Positions 30,359 through 41,174 of a stretch of DNA of 64,000 nucleotides are shown in pieces. The notes beneath the pieces were generated by a model, which did no database searches, was not told the DNA's origin, and saw only the letters and a list, made by a program, of their open reading frames with translations. Position 1 is the stretch's first letter. Every line of letters begins with the position of its first letter. The stretch lies in NCBI GenBank assembly GCA_029168955.1, contig JAPDOI010000424.1, positions 434,001-498,000 of the forward strand, in the 5' to 3' direction. The stretch is from Aplectana chamaeleonis. Its lineage: Eukaryota > Nematoda > Chromadorea > Rhabditida > Cosmocercidae. Position numbers and translations under genes: made by a program.

Positions 30359-33300
30359 TGACAGCTGTCGTTAGCGAAAACGTTGAGCATCCCGTTGATC
30401 GAAAACAGCACATATGAACGCCGTCAATAACGGTTGGGTGAACGGGAATCTAAACAACTGATGACGTCACTGAAGGGACGGGGCAACTCTCCGACGGCGA
30501 GCGCGACACTGGACGGGATGCTAAATCACGAGACACAGTCGATAACGCCACATACGACATTGGCCGACCCTCCTATGCCAACCGCTATGAACTCACCTGG
30601 CCACTAACCAGGCGCTCATCAAAAATTAATTAATCAATCGCACAAACGCTCCGCCTCTTGCCTGCTCCAAGGATAGAGCACCCATGTTGGTGCCAGGGCA
30701 GGCAAGTGCAGGCACTCACACTCCACTCAACTCGAAGGCAGAGCCCGAGAAGTGCACACTTGACAATGGAATGAATCGGTCTAACCCCATCTCTTCTTCT
30801 TCTTCTTTGCAGCCACAGAGAGGGGTTCTGTCATAGGTTCAGAAACTCGGCCACTAGCACTGGGTTCGTCCACAGATCCATTGTCGTCAATGTAGTCGGT
30901 CTTTTCGGGCAATTGAACAGGTGCGCAGTAGTATGCCCTTGACTACCGCAATCAGGACACTCGTCAGGTTTGCTGTTGTCAATCCTATGCAAGTATGACA
31001 TAAGCATGGGGGAGTGTCCACAGCGTAACGATGCAAGGGTGCACCTGGCACGCCTGCCAAGTTCCATCTCTGTCTCGGAGACCTTTGGAGGTGCGACTCC
31101 CAGGATGGGGTTTATGGCAACTCTGCTCAAGTGTTCGTTCACGAATCGGGTATGCTCCGCGCGCAAGAGACGGAGGCGTTCTTGTTGTGCTTCAGTCCAT
31201 CTCTGCACATCTACTTTCGACGGAGCATCAGCGAAAGGCTTTCTGATACATCTCTCTCTCACCGGGTTTAGTACTCTTCGCGAAGGATGATTCGGCTGCT
31301 TCACGATGTTAATGTACATTTGTTGCGCCTGGAGTTGGCAGTGGTCTCTAACTGGCAATATGCGAGCTTCGGCATGTAAGTGCTCTATTGGAGAGCTTTT
31401 GGAACAGCCTGTTGCAATTCGCAGAGCACAATTTTGGACGCGCTGCAGCTTGGACCAAGAGGTGTCCGACACGATGTGCTGCCAGACTGGCGCAGCATAC
31501 TCCAAGGCGGGTTGCACAATAGCCTTATACGTGGTCAGGATCGTTTCTTTATTGCATCCCCAGGACGTTCCACCGAGAGCACGCAGGACGTTGAGTCTTG
31601 TTTTCACTGTGGCTTGCTTCTGCTCAGTGTTCTTATGAAACTTCAACGAAGGATCCAACACGAGTCCAAGCAGCTTGGGGAATCGGGTGGCCTGCAATTG
31701 AGTTTCGTCCCATTTAACCATAGGATGGGCACTGTGCTCTGCATTATCAGTGGAAAAAGACGGTGACGGACGATTTGGAGGCAGAGACTGTGAGCATTTT
31801 GCGATCGAAGAAACATTTCAACTCGATCAAGAAGTCATTGATCTTACTGGTGGCTACCTTAATGTCGCGATCTCGGCACAGAATAGTAATATCATCCGCG
31901 TATGCAACGACCTTGATGTCTTGAGGGGGAACGGGCAGATCTTCTAGATATAAACTGAAAAGTGCAGGCGATAAAACTCCTCCTTGAGGGACACCAGCGG
32001 CGATGGGGATGCTATTGGAAACATGTCCCTGGAATAGCACATTTGCCCGACGTCCTTTAGTGAAGGCAGTTATCCACCGCTTCTGCCATGGCTTGATGGT
32101 AGACTTCAACAGACTCTCTGATAGTAGGCCTAGATTGACAGTGTCAAATGCCTTTGTTAAGTCGAGGGCCACACCAACAGTACGTTGGGGTTTGATGGCA
32201 TTGAAGCCGTCCAGCACATAGCTCACAATTTCCAACAAGGCCGTAGTGGTGGAATGTAATTTACGGAAACCATGTTGGTGCTGCTGTTGGCTGTTGTGCT
32301 CGGCAAGCTCCTCCACAACCAGTTTTTCGGCAATTTTGGCGATGGGTGAGAGCAGACTGATCGGCCGGTACCCTTTAGCCGTGGATGGTGACTTTCCCGG
32401 CTTCGGCAGTGGAATAACACGAGCCACTTTCCAATTTTGGGGTAAAATGCATGTACGAAACGATGTATTTATGACGTCAGCAATAAAGGGCAGTAGTTCA
32501 CTGGGCAGTCTCTTCAGGACTGCAGGGCTCAAACCGTCTGGCCCTAATGCCTTCGAGTTGCTCATCTCCTTTATCGCCTTCTCGACCTGTGCAGGCGTGA
32601 CTGCATCATCTACATCCATGAGAGGCAACTTACAGAGTTCCCGTACAGTTATTCTGTTCTGTTTCTCTCTTTTGGTTCTAGTGATGAAAAAATGCTTCCC
32701 AAGAGCATTTGCGGCCTCCTTCCCTGATTTGAAGACTCCATCTTCAAACTCAATCGTGGAATTGTCGGCGGAGGTGAACTTTCCGGAGATCCTTTTCAAG
32801 GCCTTCCACGTTGCTGCTGCATCATTTCTGAAGTTCATCTTCTCAGTGAACTTTTCCCAAGTTTCCTTCTTGTGCCTGTCAAGGTCGTTCCTGATCTCAT
32901 CATCCAGCGCAGCGATGTCTGAGTCAAGATGATTTGCGGCTCTCTTTGCGTCCCTTGTCCTTATCTTCTGCAGTGTTTCCCTGGTGACATTGGGAAAGAA
33001 GGTCTTAACGCGGCCTTCAGGGATCGCAGCTTTCATAGCCTTCAAGATAGCATCAGATAGGTGGCGCTCCTTCTGGTGTACATCGCCATTCCACGGATAA
33101 TCAGCCGCTTGGCGGAGCGCAACCTCCCTGAACAGGCTCCAGTCTGCAAGGCCTAAATTAAGATAAGAACGATGACGAACACCTGTATAGGGAGCAATAG
33201 AGTTAGAGAGATCAATATCGACAAAGACAGGGATGTGATCGCTGGAAAGAGTTGTGGATGTCGACCAAGAGCAGGCATTAGAGAGATTGGAAGAGACGAG

Positions 33301-34455
33301 GGAGATGTCTGGGCTAGATGATCGGCCGTTGGCAGGGAGACGAGTGGGCTGGCCATCGTTTAAGATAACCAGATCGCACTCCTCCGCCCATTCTTCGACG
33401 TCACCTCCTCTAGCATCAGAATCAAGCGACGAGCAGAACGTGTGCGCATTGAAGTCACCCGCAAAGACAATTGAGGGAGAAAGAGAGGAGTCATACAGCT
33501 GGTTGAGAAGGGGATAGGATTGTATGTTGAGGGACAAGAGGAAGAAGGAGGGATATATATATTAAAAAGAGAAAGTGGTGTTTTAAGAGCTAGTTGGATG
33601 GGGATGTACTCGAGAGTGCCATCCACTGGAGTGTTTGGAATAATGTGAGAGGGAAGAGAGGACAGAACAAAAGTAGAGACTCCGCCTCCTTGAGATGACC
33701 TGGGAGTATGATATGCAGTATAGCCCGGGATGTTTGGATGTCTAGAGGTAGCAGAGGGAGAGAGTTTGGTCTACTGGACCATGATAACATCCGGGTGATG
33801 AGTACGGGCAAAGAGAGATAATTCAGAAAGCTTGGTCCGAAGGCCGTTTAGATTGATGTGTACAATAGATAGGGGGCGGTTGGTAGATGAGGAATTTGAG
33901 TTACTGGAGGCGGAGCACACAATACAACGAAAGGAAGAATCGTGGTGCCTCACAGAACTGAGACCCGAACAAGAGAAGTGCACCCACCTTTCGCATCCAA
34001 AACATTGGACGCTGGTTCCATACCAATTGACATCTCTGCCGCATGTGGCACATGGGTACTTCTTCTTCTTCGCGGGTCCTGGATTCCATTCGACGCCGGC
34101 CATTTGTAGAAGAATCCTCAGGAGAGCTGCAGCCAGCCAGCACCTCTCCCATGACAAAAACCCTCTCCGCGGAGGGATTGACGTCGGTTTGCACGGAGGT
34201 GATCTTCTTTCCTCCACACTGCCACGGCACGAACGTACGACATCTCGGCACGGCTCGTGTGTACCGCTGGTTTGATTTTGGCTTCAACATTACGTCGGAG
34301 CCGTCGTCTGGCGGCACTTCGCACGCGACCCAACACGCATTGGCTAACGCCACCTCCGATTCCGAGCTCCGCCCAATTCTCCAAATCGGCGACCCTCCGA
34401 CCCTAAACTTCCCGAATCTCTTACGGGGTCGCAAACGAGTTTTTGCCAGAGGCGA
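30359..34455. repeat. Repeat B, copy A, split by a LINE
   Basis: 30359-30790 and 34250-34455 together match 46268-46522 plus 47163-47595 (GTTGAGCATCCCGTTGATCG, GAACGCCGTCAA, CTCCGCCTCTTGCCTGCTCC, GGTTTGATTTTGGCTTCAAC). The LINE at 30791-34249 sits exactly where copy B is continuous. Repeat B itself has internal inverted AGCATCCCGTT/AACGGGATGCT motifs and no recognised coding capacity. Confidence 0.8.
30791..34249 (-). pseudogene. Full-length PHD-finger LINE (copy 3)
   Basis: From 34249 (TGCCGAGATG) it runs through the PHD-type finger (CATCGRDVNW, CFGCERWVHFSC, CIVC), AP endonuclease (FAGDFNAHT, SSDHIPVFVDIDL), linker, reverse transcriptase (HGFRKLHSTTT, LDLTKAFDTVN, GVPQGGVLSP, YADDITIL), post-RT segment and C-terminal CPDCGSQGHTTAHLFNCP knuckle, then a GAAGAAGAAGAAGAG tail. 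It is one long frame in principle but is broken by a TAG after MVQ near 33775, a frame change near 33540 in the endonuclease, and another near 31735 after the RT. Compared with repeat B copy B there is no target duplication and about seven target bases are missing. Confidence 0.92.
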
Positions 34456-34769
34456 GCTCGCCTACGCGCAACGTTCACCGCGTCGCGTAGCATTGCAAGG
34501 CGACGCAAATGCGAATTGTGCGTCATTTCGAATGTATCGCACCTCCTTATTGTGAACACCCAGCAACGATGCGACGTGACGTCACTTGTTCGATACCTAG
34601 GCTAGTTATAACGTCGCGTCGAGAATGAACTCTGAACACCGTCTTAGAAACTTGAGTGACTAGAAAGCCCACCTTTGCGCCTTGAGAGCTTCTTTCCGAT
34701 GCGTCAGTCACTCTGAACAGATTAATAAGGTCTGGAGAATACAAACACTAATGAATGTTTTTTCAGAAC
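34456..34769. other. Spacer downstream of gene 3
   Basis: Between repeat B and the gene 3 stop codon. GACGTGACGTCAC at 34575 is a CRE-like palindrome; no other feature. The gene 3 3' untranslated region presumably lies here. Confidence 0.4.
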
Positions 34770-34899
34770 TCACGATTCTCCAATATTGTCTTCAATTGTG
34801 AGCATCGTGATTGTTCGACCATACTTTTCAACTGTCTCGCGAAACTGCATGAACGTTAGGCCGCGCCTTGGAGTTTTGGGCACTGCCTTGTTCCCACCT
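34770..34899 (-). CDS. Gene 3, exon 3 (C-terminus)
   Basis: Acceptor GGGAATTTCAG, one base completing the exon 2 codon, then 42 codons to TGA (34772-34770). The peptide has a basic VPKTPRRG stretch followed by FMQFRETVEKYGRTITM and a short acidic end. VEKYGR is shared with the gene 2 terminal exon at 18762-18948. With exons 1 and 2 the coding length is 129+113+130 = 372 bases, a whole number of codons, giving a 123-residue protein. Confidence 0.7.
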
Positions 34900-35942
34900 C
34901 TGAAATTCCCTTTCGGAAATCAACTTCAGCAACGCTATACGGTTCACAGTTTGTAGTGACTATAGTGAAATAATGCAGCCGTCAAGTAGCCAGCAACACG
35001 GCTCTAACTCCACGAAATGGCCCATTTATACCGTTTAATACACTCTTCGGTACTTTTTAACTTCACAGGGTGGGCGGTATTTTCAGATCGATTTCGGTCT
35101 AAAACGAGGTTCCAACATTCATTGAAAATCGGTGAGAATTCCATATTGGATCCCATGGTTGTACCTCACACAAGAACCCGTAGATGTATGCAGAGGAAGC
35201 GATTCGACAATGGTTTCTGTCGAATTCCTTCTTTCTCTCCTTTCTGTTCTCTTCCCAACTTTTCAAGGATGTGTGGCCTAGTTATCTAATCTCTTCTCTT
35301 CAGAAGAAAAGATCGGAACTGTCGCTATAACCGACAAATCCGGTATGAGTTATAGTCTACATCAATTCAAGTAGGACCTGGTGAGGTTGCGGACTCTCCC
35401 TAACATACTGTAGTCTGATTGGGTTATCACTTCGAAATAACTGAGATTGGCCGGTGAGTTTTTGTTTCCACTCTCGCTTTTCCACCGGTTTTCATTGCTT
35501 CCACAAATGTAGTCGTCTCGGTGAAAGCGAAGACTCACCGATCTATCAGAGCTGTTTTGGGAAAATGAGTGATACCACTAGCAAACTACCGTATCTTAGG
35601 ACGAGCCCGCAACCTCACCAGGTCCTACTTCTATTGCTGTAGACCAGGGCTGTGCGTAATTACGAATTACGTTTTACGAATTACGGGCGTTTTTGGCAAA
35701 ATTTTCACGATTTACGATTTACGAATTTTGGGACCAAAATCGTAACGAATCGTAACAAATCGTAATAAAACGTGAAAACGCGCTTGACTGAGCAATGCAA
35801 ATCTGCAGTCTAGTACAAATATAAATTTAACCTTTTCAATACAACACAACTTCGTCAACACTTTTAAATTTAACACACTCCTAATATTTGATTACTCTTC
35901 AAAATTTCAGTTTTCGTTGAACCCGTACCCTTGCATGCCCGG

Positions 35943-36617
35943 TATACTTGTTCCAGATGGAATTTATTTCGAATATCCGACTTTTCGACTATAGTCGGAT
36001 ATTACACATTTTCGAATATTCGACTTTTCGACTGTAGTCGGATATCACACCTTTTCGAATATTCGACTTTTCGACTGTAGTCGGATATCGCCCTTTTTCG
36101 AATATTCGACTTTTCAACTGTAGTCGGATATCGCACTTTTTCGAATATTCGACTTTTCGACTGTAGTCGGATATCGCACTTTTTCGAATATTCGACTTTC
36201 CGAATAAAAAGTCGACTTTTTTATCCGACTGAAACAGTCGGATATTCGTCCGATTATTCGATTCGGAACATGTAAACTATGCAGTATACTTGTTCCAGAT
36301 GGAATTTATTTCGAATATCCGACTTTTCGACTATAGTCGGTATTATACATTTTCGAATATTCGACTTTTCGACTGTAGTCGGACATCACACCTCTTCGAA
36401 TATTCGACTTTTCGACTGTAGTCGGATATCGCCCTTTTTCGAATATTCGACTTTTCGACTGTAGTCGGATATCACACTTTTTCGAATATTCGACTTTTCG
36501 ACTGTAGTCGGATATCGCACTTTTTCGAATAACCGACTTGTCGAATAAAAAGTCGACTTTTTTATCCGACTGAAACAGTCGGATAGTCATCCGATTATTC
36601 GATTCGGAACAAGTATA
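35943..36617. mobile_element. Tandem dimer of a palindromic 8-bp-TSD element
   Basis: TATACTTGTTCC opens it and GGAACAAGTATA closes it, with ATGCCCGG duplicated outside (35935-35942, 36618-36625). Inside, the same 330-bp unit occurs twice head to tail (second starts near 36282), each built of TTCGAATATTCGACTTTTCG-type 41-base repeats ending in a Watson-Crick mirror. One duplication around two units means either insertion as a dimer or later unequal exchange. Confidence 0.85.
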
Positions 36618-36737
36618 ATGCCCGGCCGGTCGAAGTCAGCAATAGGTCAGTCATGGAGAACTATAATTGTTGATAACGAGCTTCAGGTATGACCAATCGC
36701 TCCCCTTCTCACTCTGACGGACCGAAACTTATTATTT

Positions 36738-37105
36738 GGTTCCAACCTTTCCTTGCCCCAAGCCGAGTCAGGTCGGTAGCTTCACAGCTATTTACTTCTA
36801 TGGAATGCTCGTGTCACATGACGAACACCAGAGACGCAGACCTTTAGTGGAGCTGCAGTCTATATCGGACCAAAATTTCGATCCGCAGTTGGAACACGTA
36901 CCGCAAACAGAATCATGCTGTGACCGCGAGGTCCTGACATGATTGATATTCGTCCCAGCACCACTATCTTCTAGCTCTCTGTAAACTTCTAAAGCGGTCG
37001 TCTGCAACTGCGGACAGCACTTCCATTCAGATATAAATTGACAGTAAATATGGGGCTCGGCTCTAAGGACCTGGCTGGCTCATGGAGCAAATAAAGGTTG
37101 GAACC
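36738..37105. mobile_element. Possible MITE inside the hAT-like element
   Basis: GGTTCCAACCTTTCCTTGCC at the left and inverted AAATAAAGGTTGGAACC at the right pair over about 25 bases. No convincing target duplication, so boundaries are provisional. Confidence 0.45.
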
Positions 37106-38314
37106 CAATATACACTTAATTGCAGAATTTTGCGGAGATTCCAAAAACAACCATCTCCACGCATCTATCTTTAGCGGTTAAAAAGATACAAGCAAAAAAC
37201 TGGAAGTTCGTGAATTCAAATCTGCTGGAGAATCGGGAAATTATTTTTCTAGCCTGAAAACATTATTCGACGAAGATTTCTACGGGGACTCCCAAAATAA
37301 CCTTTGATGTCTATCTCCAGAGGCTACAAGCGGAGAGGTGGTAATTTCGAAATTTGGTTTGAAACATTTCTAAGAAATTATGGCTGCAGAGTCTCCTACT
37401 TTTTCAAAGAAGTTTTCAAATGTTTTAATAATGAGAAGCGAATTCTAAACGCAAAAGAAAAGAAGATGAAGAACCTAATTTTTGAAAGCACAGATCTTGA
37501 GGGAGCCCTCATCATTTTGCATTTCAGAATCCTGATCAACCTTCATCACTCAGACCGCCGTCTCCACCCCAAAAAACTTACGCTTATGTGGAGGAACGCT
37601 TATAACTCCGTTCAGAGCAACGCTTACAAATATAGACGGCAGACATTTTCTGCGTCAAAAAGAGGTTTTGTTAATGTATATCCCCTTTGAAATGGCCACC
37701 TTATCCAAGCATCTTTTCTTAAAAGGTTAAGGCTTGAACTATCCAACCGTAATTTTTTTCTCATCACAGTGTTGCCCTCCTTGGCTTCAACTGAACTGTG
37801 TTTGGTAGACCGATGATTCCCTATGCTTTCGTATTCAAAAGTTGGGCGGAACCTGGCACAGGTGTGGTACTTAAATAAACTTAGAGTTTCCATTTTGTCT
37901 ATTAAAGTCGCTCCTATCCCACGTATATGTACTGAATTATTATTCAATTGCTGCTTTGAAAATGCCACTTGCGAACCCAACCTCCTTCGATATGGAAACA
38001 CCTCATCACTGAAATGCTACGGTGTTTCCACATCGAATGAGGTTTGGGTCATTTGTGAGCTTATTACTCATTATCAGTTACGATTTACGAATTACGAGGA
38101 ATTTCAAAAATTACGATTTACGAAATTACAAAATTCAGTTACGCACAGCCCTGCTGTAGACTATACCATGATCATGAATCTAGAGCAAAATGCTGGAAAA
38201 ACACGGGGTAAATCACAATCGAAAAGGATCAGTCAGCTGATATTTCGAAAATACTAAAATCAAAAAAGGTAGGGTGACTGGAGATGTTTTCTGAAAATAT
38301 CCAAGAGAACGCAC

Positions 38315-38427
38315 ATTTCTCTGATGAGTTCCTTCAAAGTAGCCTTTTGCACATGTAGCCAGTCAGATGCGTTTGACAATTCAGCTTGAAGATCTGTAAG
38401 TGTAGCCGCACAGCCCCTCTCAGTTAT
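38315..38427 (-). CDS. Gene 3, exon 2
   Basis: Acceptor TATCTTTCAG, 37 codons plus two bases, donor AT|GTGCGT. Peptide ITERGCAATLTDLQAELSN then ASDWLHVQKATLKELIRE, strongly helical. Reading through the donor would meet a stop after 18 more codons (38262-38260), an alternative 98-residue end. I prefer the spliced form because phase and length agree with exon 3. Confidence 0.7.
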
Positions 38428-38505
38428 CTGAAAGATAGATTTTCAGAATTGAAAATAAGGAATGCCGGAGTGTCTAGTTGTTGATAAATTGGAGAGAACA
38501 AGTAC

Positions 38506-38634
38506 CCGTTTTAATCTTAAGTGCGGATGAGAAGATATTTTGAAGTTGAGATGTTCGTTAACATCTTCTTCTTCATCGACTTGCACTACTGAGCTCGCTA
38601 CGCTGGGCTTCTTTCTTGTTCGCTTTGGCGGCAT
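38506..38634 (-). CDS. Gene 3, exon 1 (start), small nuclear-type protein
   Basis: ATG at 38634 opens MPPKRTRKKPSVASSVVQVD, followed by an acidic EEEDVNEH and LNFKISSHPHLRLKR, 43 codons to donor CGG|GTACTT. The basic start looks like a nuclear-localisation signal. Intron 1 is 78 bases. Three exons give a basic N-terminus, a helical middle and a TPRRG-containing C-terminus in 123 residues. That size and layout could suit a chromatin or kinetochore cofactor, but I recognise no family and give no function. Confidence 0.72.
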
Positions 38635-38639
38635 ATCTG

Positions 38640-38933
38640 AATGGAACTACCTTCCATGGAGCAAAGGTATTTGCACACACCATTTCAACATCAGATTAAC
38701 ATTCGCAACTTCATAACTAATAGCTGAACTACAAATTTTAGCAGAACATTTTCTATGATAACATAGAATGAATGAAATCTGGAGTGGGAGAATTCATGCA
38801 CACACATGGAGACAAGAGCTCACCTTTTTGGGGGGCAGGATTGCGCCATATTATTACTTGGGCGCCCGCCTGCCCACACTACTCCACCGAGAATTTTTCA
38901 TTCTTTGAAAAGTCCCTAGATCACCGAATTTCT
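38640..38933. other. Upstream of gene 3
   Basis: Immediately 5' of the gene 3 ATG on the minus strand, so promoter and 5' leader should be here. No clear TATA box or repeat. Confidence 0.35.
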
Positions 38934-40660
38934 CAGACAAAAACCCGCTCCACGCCCCGCTGAAAAGCCAGCTTCGCTAGCGGGATCTCAGGCGAATTGA
39001 GGCGTCGACAACAGGTTGATCCGCCCACCATGAGTCACCGCTGGCCAACGCCGATATTCGGCATGGCCTTGGCCGCGAGTTATGATCTGGTCGATGTCGA
39101 GCTGTTGCACAGCTAGTGCTCTAGATACTAGGCAAATATACGACGCATTTTCAGGCGTTGTGTGAATGATGATAGCGCAGCCGGTTCAATTACCCAAGCT
39201 TGCGGTACTTTGGCCCCGCCCAACATCTGGAGGTCCTGCCTATCCGGTGGTGACCCCAGTGAAGGCCAGGCGACCAGCCGCGACGCGTGTCGATGTGCCG
39301 ACCGCGACAACAGGCGGACGTCGCTGGGCAACGGGCACGTCTCAGGCTGACATTTCGCGGAATTTGACTTGTCAACAGGTAGCGGTTTATGAGATGACAA
39401 CTTATCAACCTGTTTTTCGACGCCCCAGTTTGCCTGCGATAGTGGCCGTGGAGCCCAAAATCCAAAGTTTTGTCGCCCGCGGTAGTGGCCTCCGCGGGCG
39501 CAGTACTGACTGTAGTGGGCGAGCAGCTGCTTCTTGGCCAGGCGACAAGCCCAGCTGAGTTCATTTTCCCCCAAAAAATGTACACACGCACTGGTGCGCG
39601 ACGCGGCCAGTGTGCCCAGCACCAACTGGCGCCGCCAGTGGTCGAGCGGAGCCTCCAGCAGCTAGGCGGGATCAAGTACCGCAAACTTGGGTAATCGAAC
39701 CGACGGCACTGCAGTCATCTGAGCAGTCTCAGAAGCGCACCGTATGCTTCCCTTGCAAAATAGCGTCTTGGGAGTCAAGCCTCTTTTGGAGGCACGCTTC
39801 GCCCGTGATAGGGGTCGCTTATACTCCCGCCGCCGAGCGGCGCTGCACGATCGATGTTGTAGGATTGCACTTCGCCGCGCCACGGCGGAAGTATTGACGA
39901 CCCCATAGGCACCTTCCCGAACCCTATCCCCGCGATAGACATGCTCTCATTTCAGGAGGGCGAGAACATGCCTATCGCGTGTCTCTGGGAAAGTGGGCGG
40001 ATCGGCTCAGACAAAAACCCGCTCCACGCCCCGCTAAAAAGCCGGCGTCGCCAGCGGGATAGTGCCACTGAAGCCCAAAATCCAAAGTTTTGCCGCCCGC
40101 GGTGGTGGCCTTCGAGGACGCGGTGGTGACATCCGAGGGCGCGGTGGTGGCTTACGCGGGCGCGGCAGTGACTGCATTGGTTGCGGTAGTGACTACAGTG
40201 GGCGAGCAGCTGCTTCGTGTTCGAGCAACAAGCCCCTCCAAGTTTCTTTTTCCAAAAATATACACACGCACTAGTGCGCGACGCGGCTGCACATCGACAC
40301 GAGACGCAGCCGGCACGCCAACACGCAACGCGACTGCTGCGCCCAGCACTAACTGGGGCCGCCAGCGGTTGAACAGGGCCTCCGACGGCAGGCGGGGTTA
40401 AGCACCACAAACTTGGGTATTCGAACCGACGTCACTGCAGTCATCTGAGCCCTGGCTCAGACGCGCGTCGTATGCCTCCCTTGAGTTAGCGTCTTAGGCG
40501 TCGACCCTCTTTTGTGGGCACGCTTCACCCGTGATAAGCACCATTCTTCCCTTATTCCCGCGATAGGCACGCTCTCGTGTCAGATGGGCGAGCACATGCC
40601 TATCGTGTATCTTTAGGAAATTGGGGGGATCAGATTGAGCGGGTCGGAGTGGGCGAAGAG
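38934..40660. repeat. GC-rich tandem duplication, period about 620-630 bp
   Basis: CCCAAAATCCAAAGTTTTG occurs at 39453 and 40073; CGCGATAG.CA.GCTCTC at 39932 and 40562; CAAACTTGGGTA.TCGAACCGAC at 39681 and 40408; ACCCGCTCCACGCCCCGCT at 38943 and 40018. A third, inverted copy of the GGTTC.ATTACCCAAG motif is at 39183. Frames of 100-165 codons here are by-products of GC richness. The TTCGAATACC motif resembles a tRNA B box but misses its conserved C, so I do not call a SINE. Confidence 0.65.
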
Positions 40661-40691
40661 CTTCTTTTTGTCTGAGCGAGTGGGCGTCAAG

Positions 40692-40760
40692 CAGGGTTGA
40701 GCAGGCCGTTGCACCAATTTTCGGAAGAGCTTACCCCTTGCCTGATGACCAAAATTTTGA
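40692..40760. mobile_element. hAT-like MITE left end (family CAGGGTTGAGCAGG)
   Basis: CAGGGTTGAGCAGGCCGTTG and CCAATTTTCGGA..AGCT match the starts of 6645 and 44912. No right terminus found, so truncated or very diverged. Confidence 0.5.
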
Positions 40761-41166
40761 AGAAAGTGGAAGATTTCAGGAGATTTCATGGAAGATTTGA
40801 TTTCATTGGTGGAAGATTTCATTTCAGCGGGAAACAGACATGTTATAATCCAGTAGATGAAACTGTTTGTTTGGTACTCCCATCTGACAGTGCTATCACT
40901 CTCAATTATCACACATTTTCTCATGTTTGACTTCTCATTCTGCCACTCAAAGAGGCGGGAAATTCAAGCTTTCGAGAGCGGAATGCTCAAATACTCTCCT
41001 CCTCGATAGTTTTCGGTGCTTCGAACATTGTTAACAACATGGTAGAGGTCATGCGTGCCCATATATAGTGTTTTCTCGACCATGGGTGTGGTCTTGTACG
41101 TTGCCTCTAATAAGAGGTGAAAGCAGCCGCCCTCGAATAGAAGGCGAGCATTTTAGTGGGTGCGAA
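40761..41166. other. Unassigned stretch before LINE copy 4
   Basis: Short repeats of GGAAGATTTCA at 40768-40825 and an AT-rich tract. No exon seen. Confidence 0.4.
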
Positions 41167-41174
41167 GCTGCCGA

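Larger units (their letters stand above)
35645..38153. mobile_element. hAT-like element, 2.5 kb, non-autonomous
   Basis: Starts CAGGGCTGTGCGTAATTACG and ends GTTACGCACAGCCCTG, flanked by a perfect 8-bp duplication CTGTAGAC (35637-35644, 38154-38161). The subterminal zones are rich in TTACGATTTACGAATTACG. The largest internal open frames (37304-37690 plus, 37624-38001 minus) show no transposase motif and overlap each other, so I treat it as non-autonomous. It carries the dimer at 35943-36617 and an inverted pair GGTTCCAACCTTT at 36738 and 37093. Confidence 0.88.
35351..38165. mobile_element. MITE with TATAGTCTACA ends, split by a hAT-like element
   Basis: TATAGTCTACATCAATTCAA and GTAGGACCTGGTGAGGTTGC (35351-35390) are matched inverted by GCAACCTCACCAGGTCCTAC (35610-35629) and CTGTAGACTATA across the later insertion (ending 38165). 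TA edges suggest a Tc1/mariner-type MITE of about 300 bases before it was interrupted inside its right terminal repeat. Confidence 0.75.
34900..38314 (-). other. Gene 3 intron 2, enlarged by nested transposons
   Basis: A 3,415-base intron (donor AT|GTGCGT, acceptor TTTCAG), of which 35351-38165 is transposon. Without those insertions it would be about 600 bases. Confidence 0.65.

Noticed and set aside
34575..34590. GACGTGACGTCAC as a functional CRE promoter element
   Set aside because: It lies downstream of gene 3's stop on the minus strand with no promoter context; a short palindrome is expected by chance.
37304..38001. hAT transposase in the 2.5-kb element
   Set aside because: The two open frames overlap on opposite strands and show no RNaseH-like or dimerisation motifs.
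39128..39694. Overlapping frames of 130-165 codons on both strands as genes
   Set aside because: GC-rich duplicated repeat; no splice sites, domain or consistent frame between the duplicate units.
40400..40480. tRNA-derived SINE (minus strand)
   Set aside because: The B-box-like TTCGAATACC lacks the conserved C and no tail or target duplication was found.
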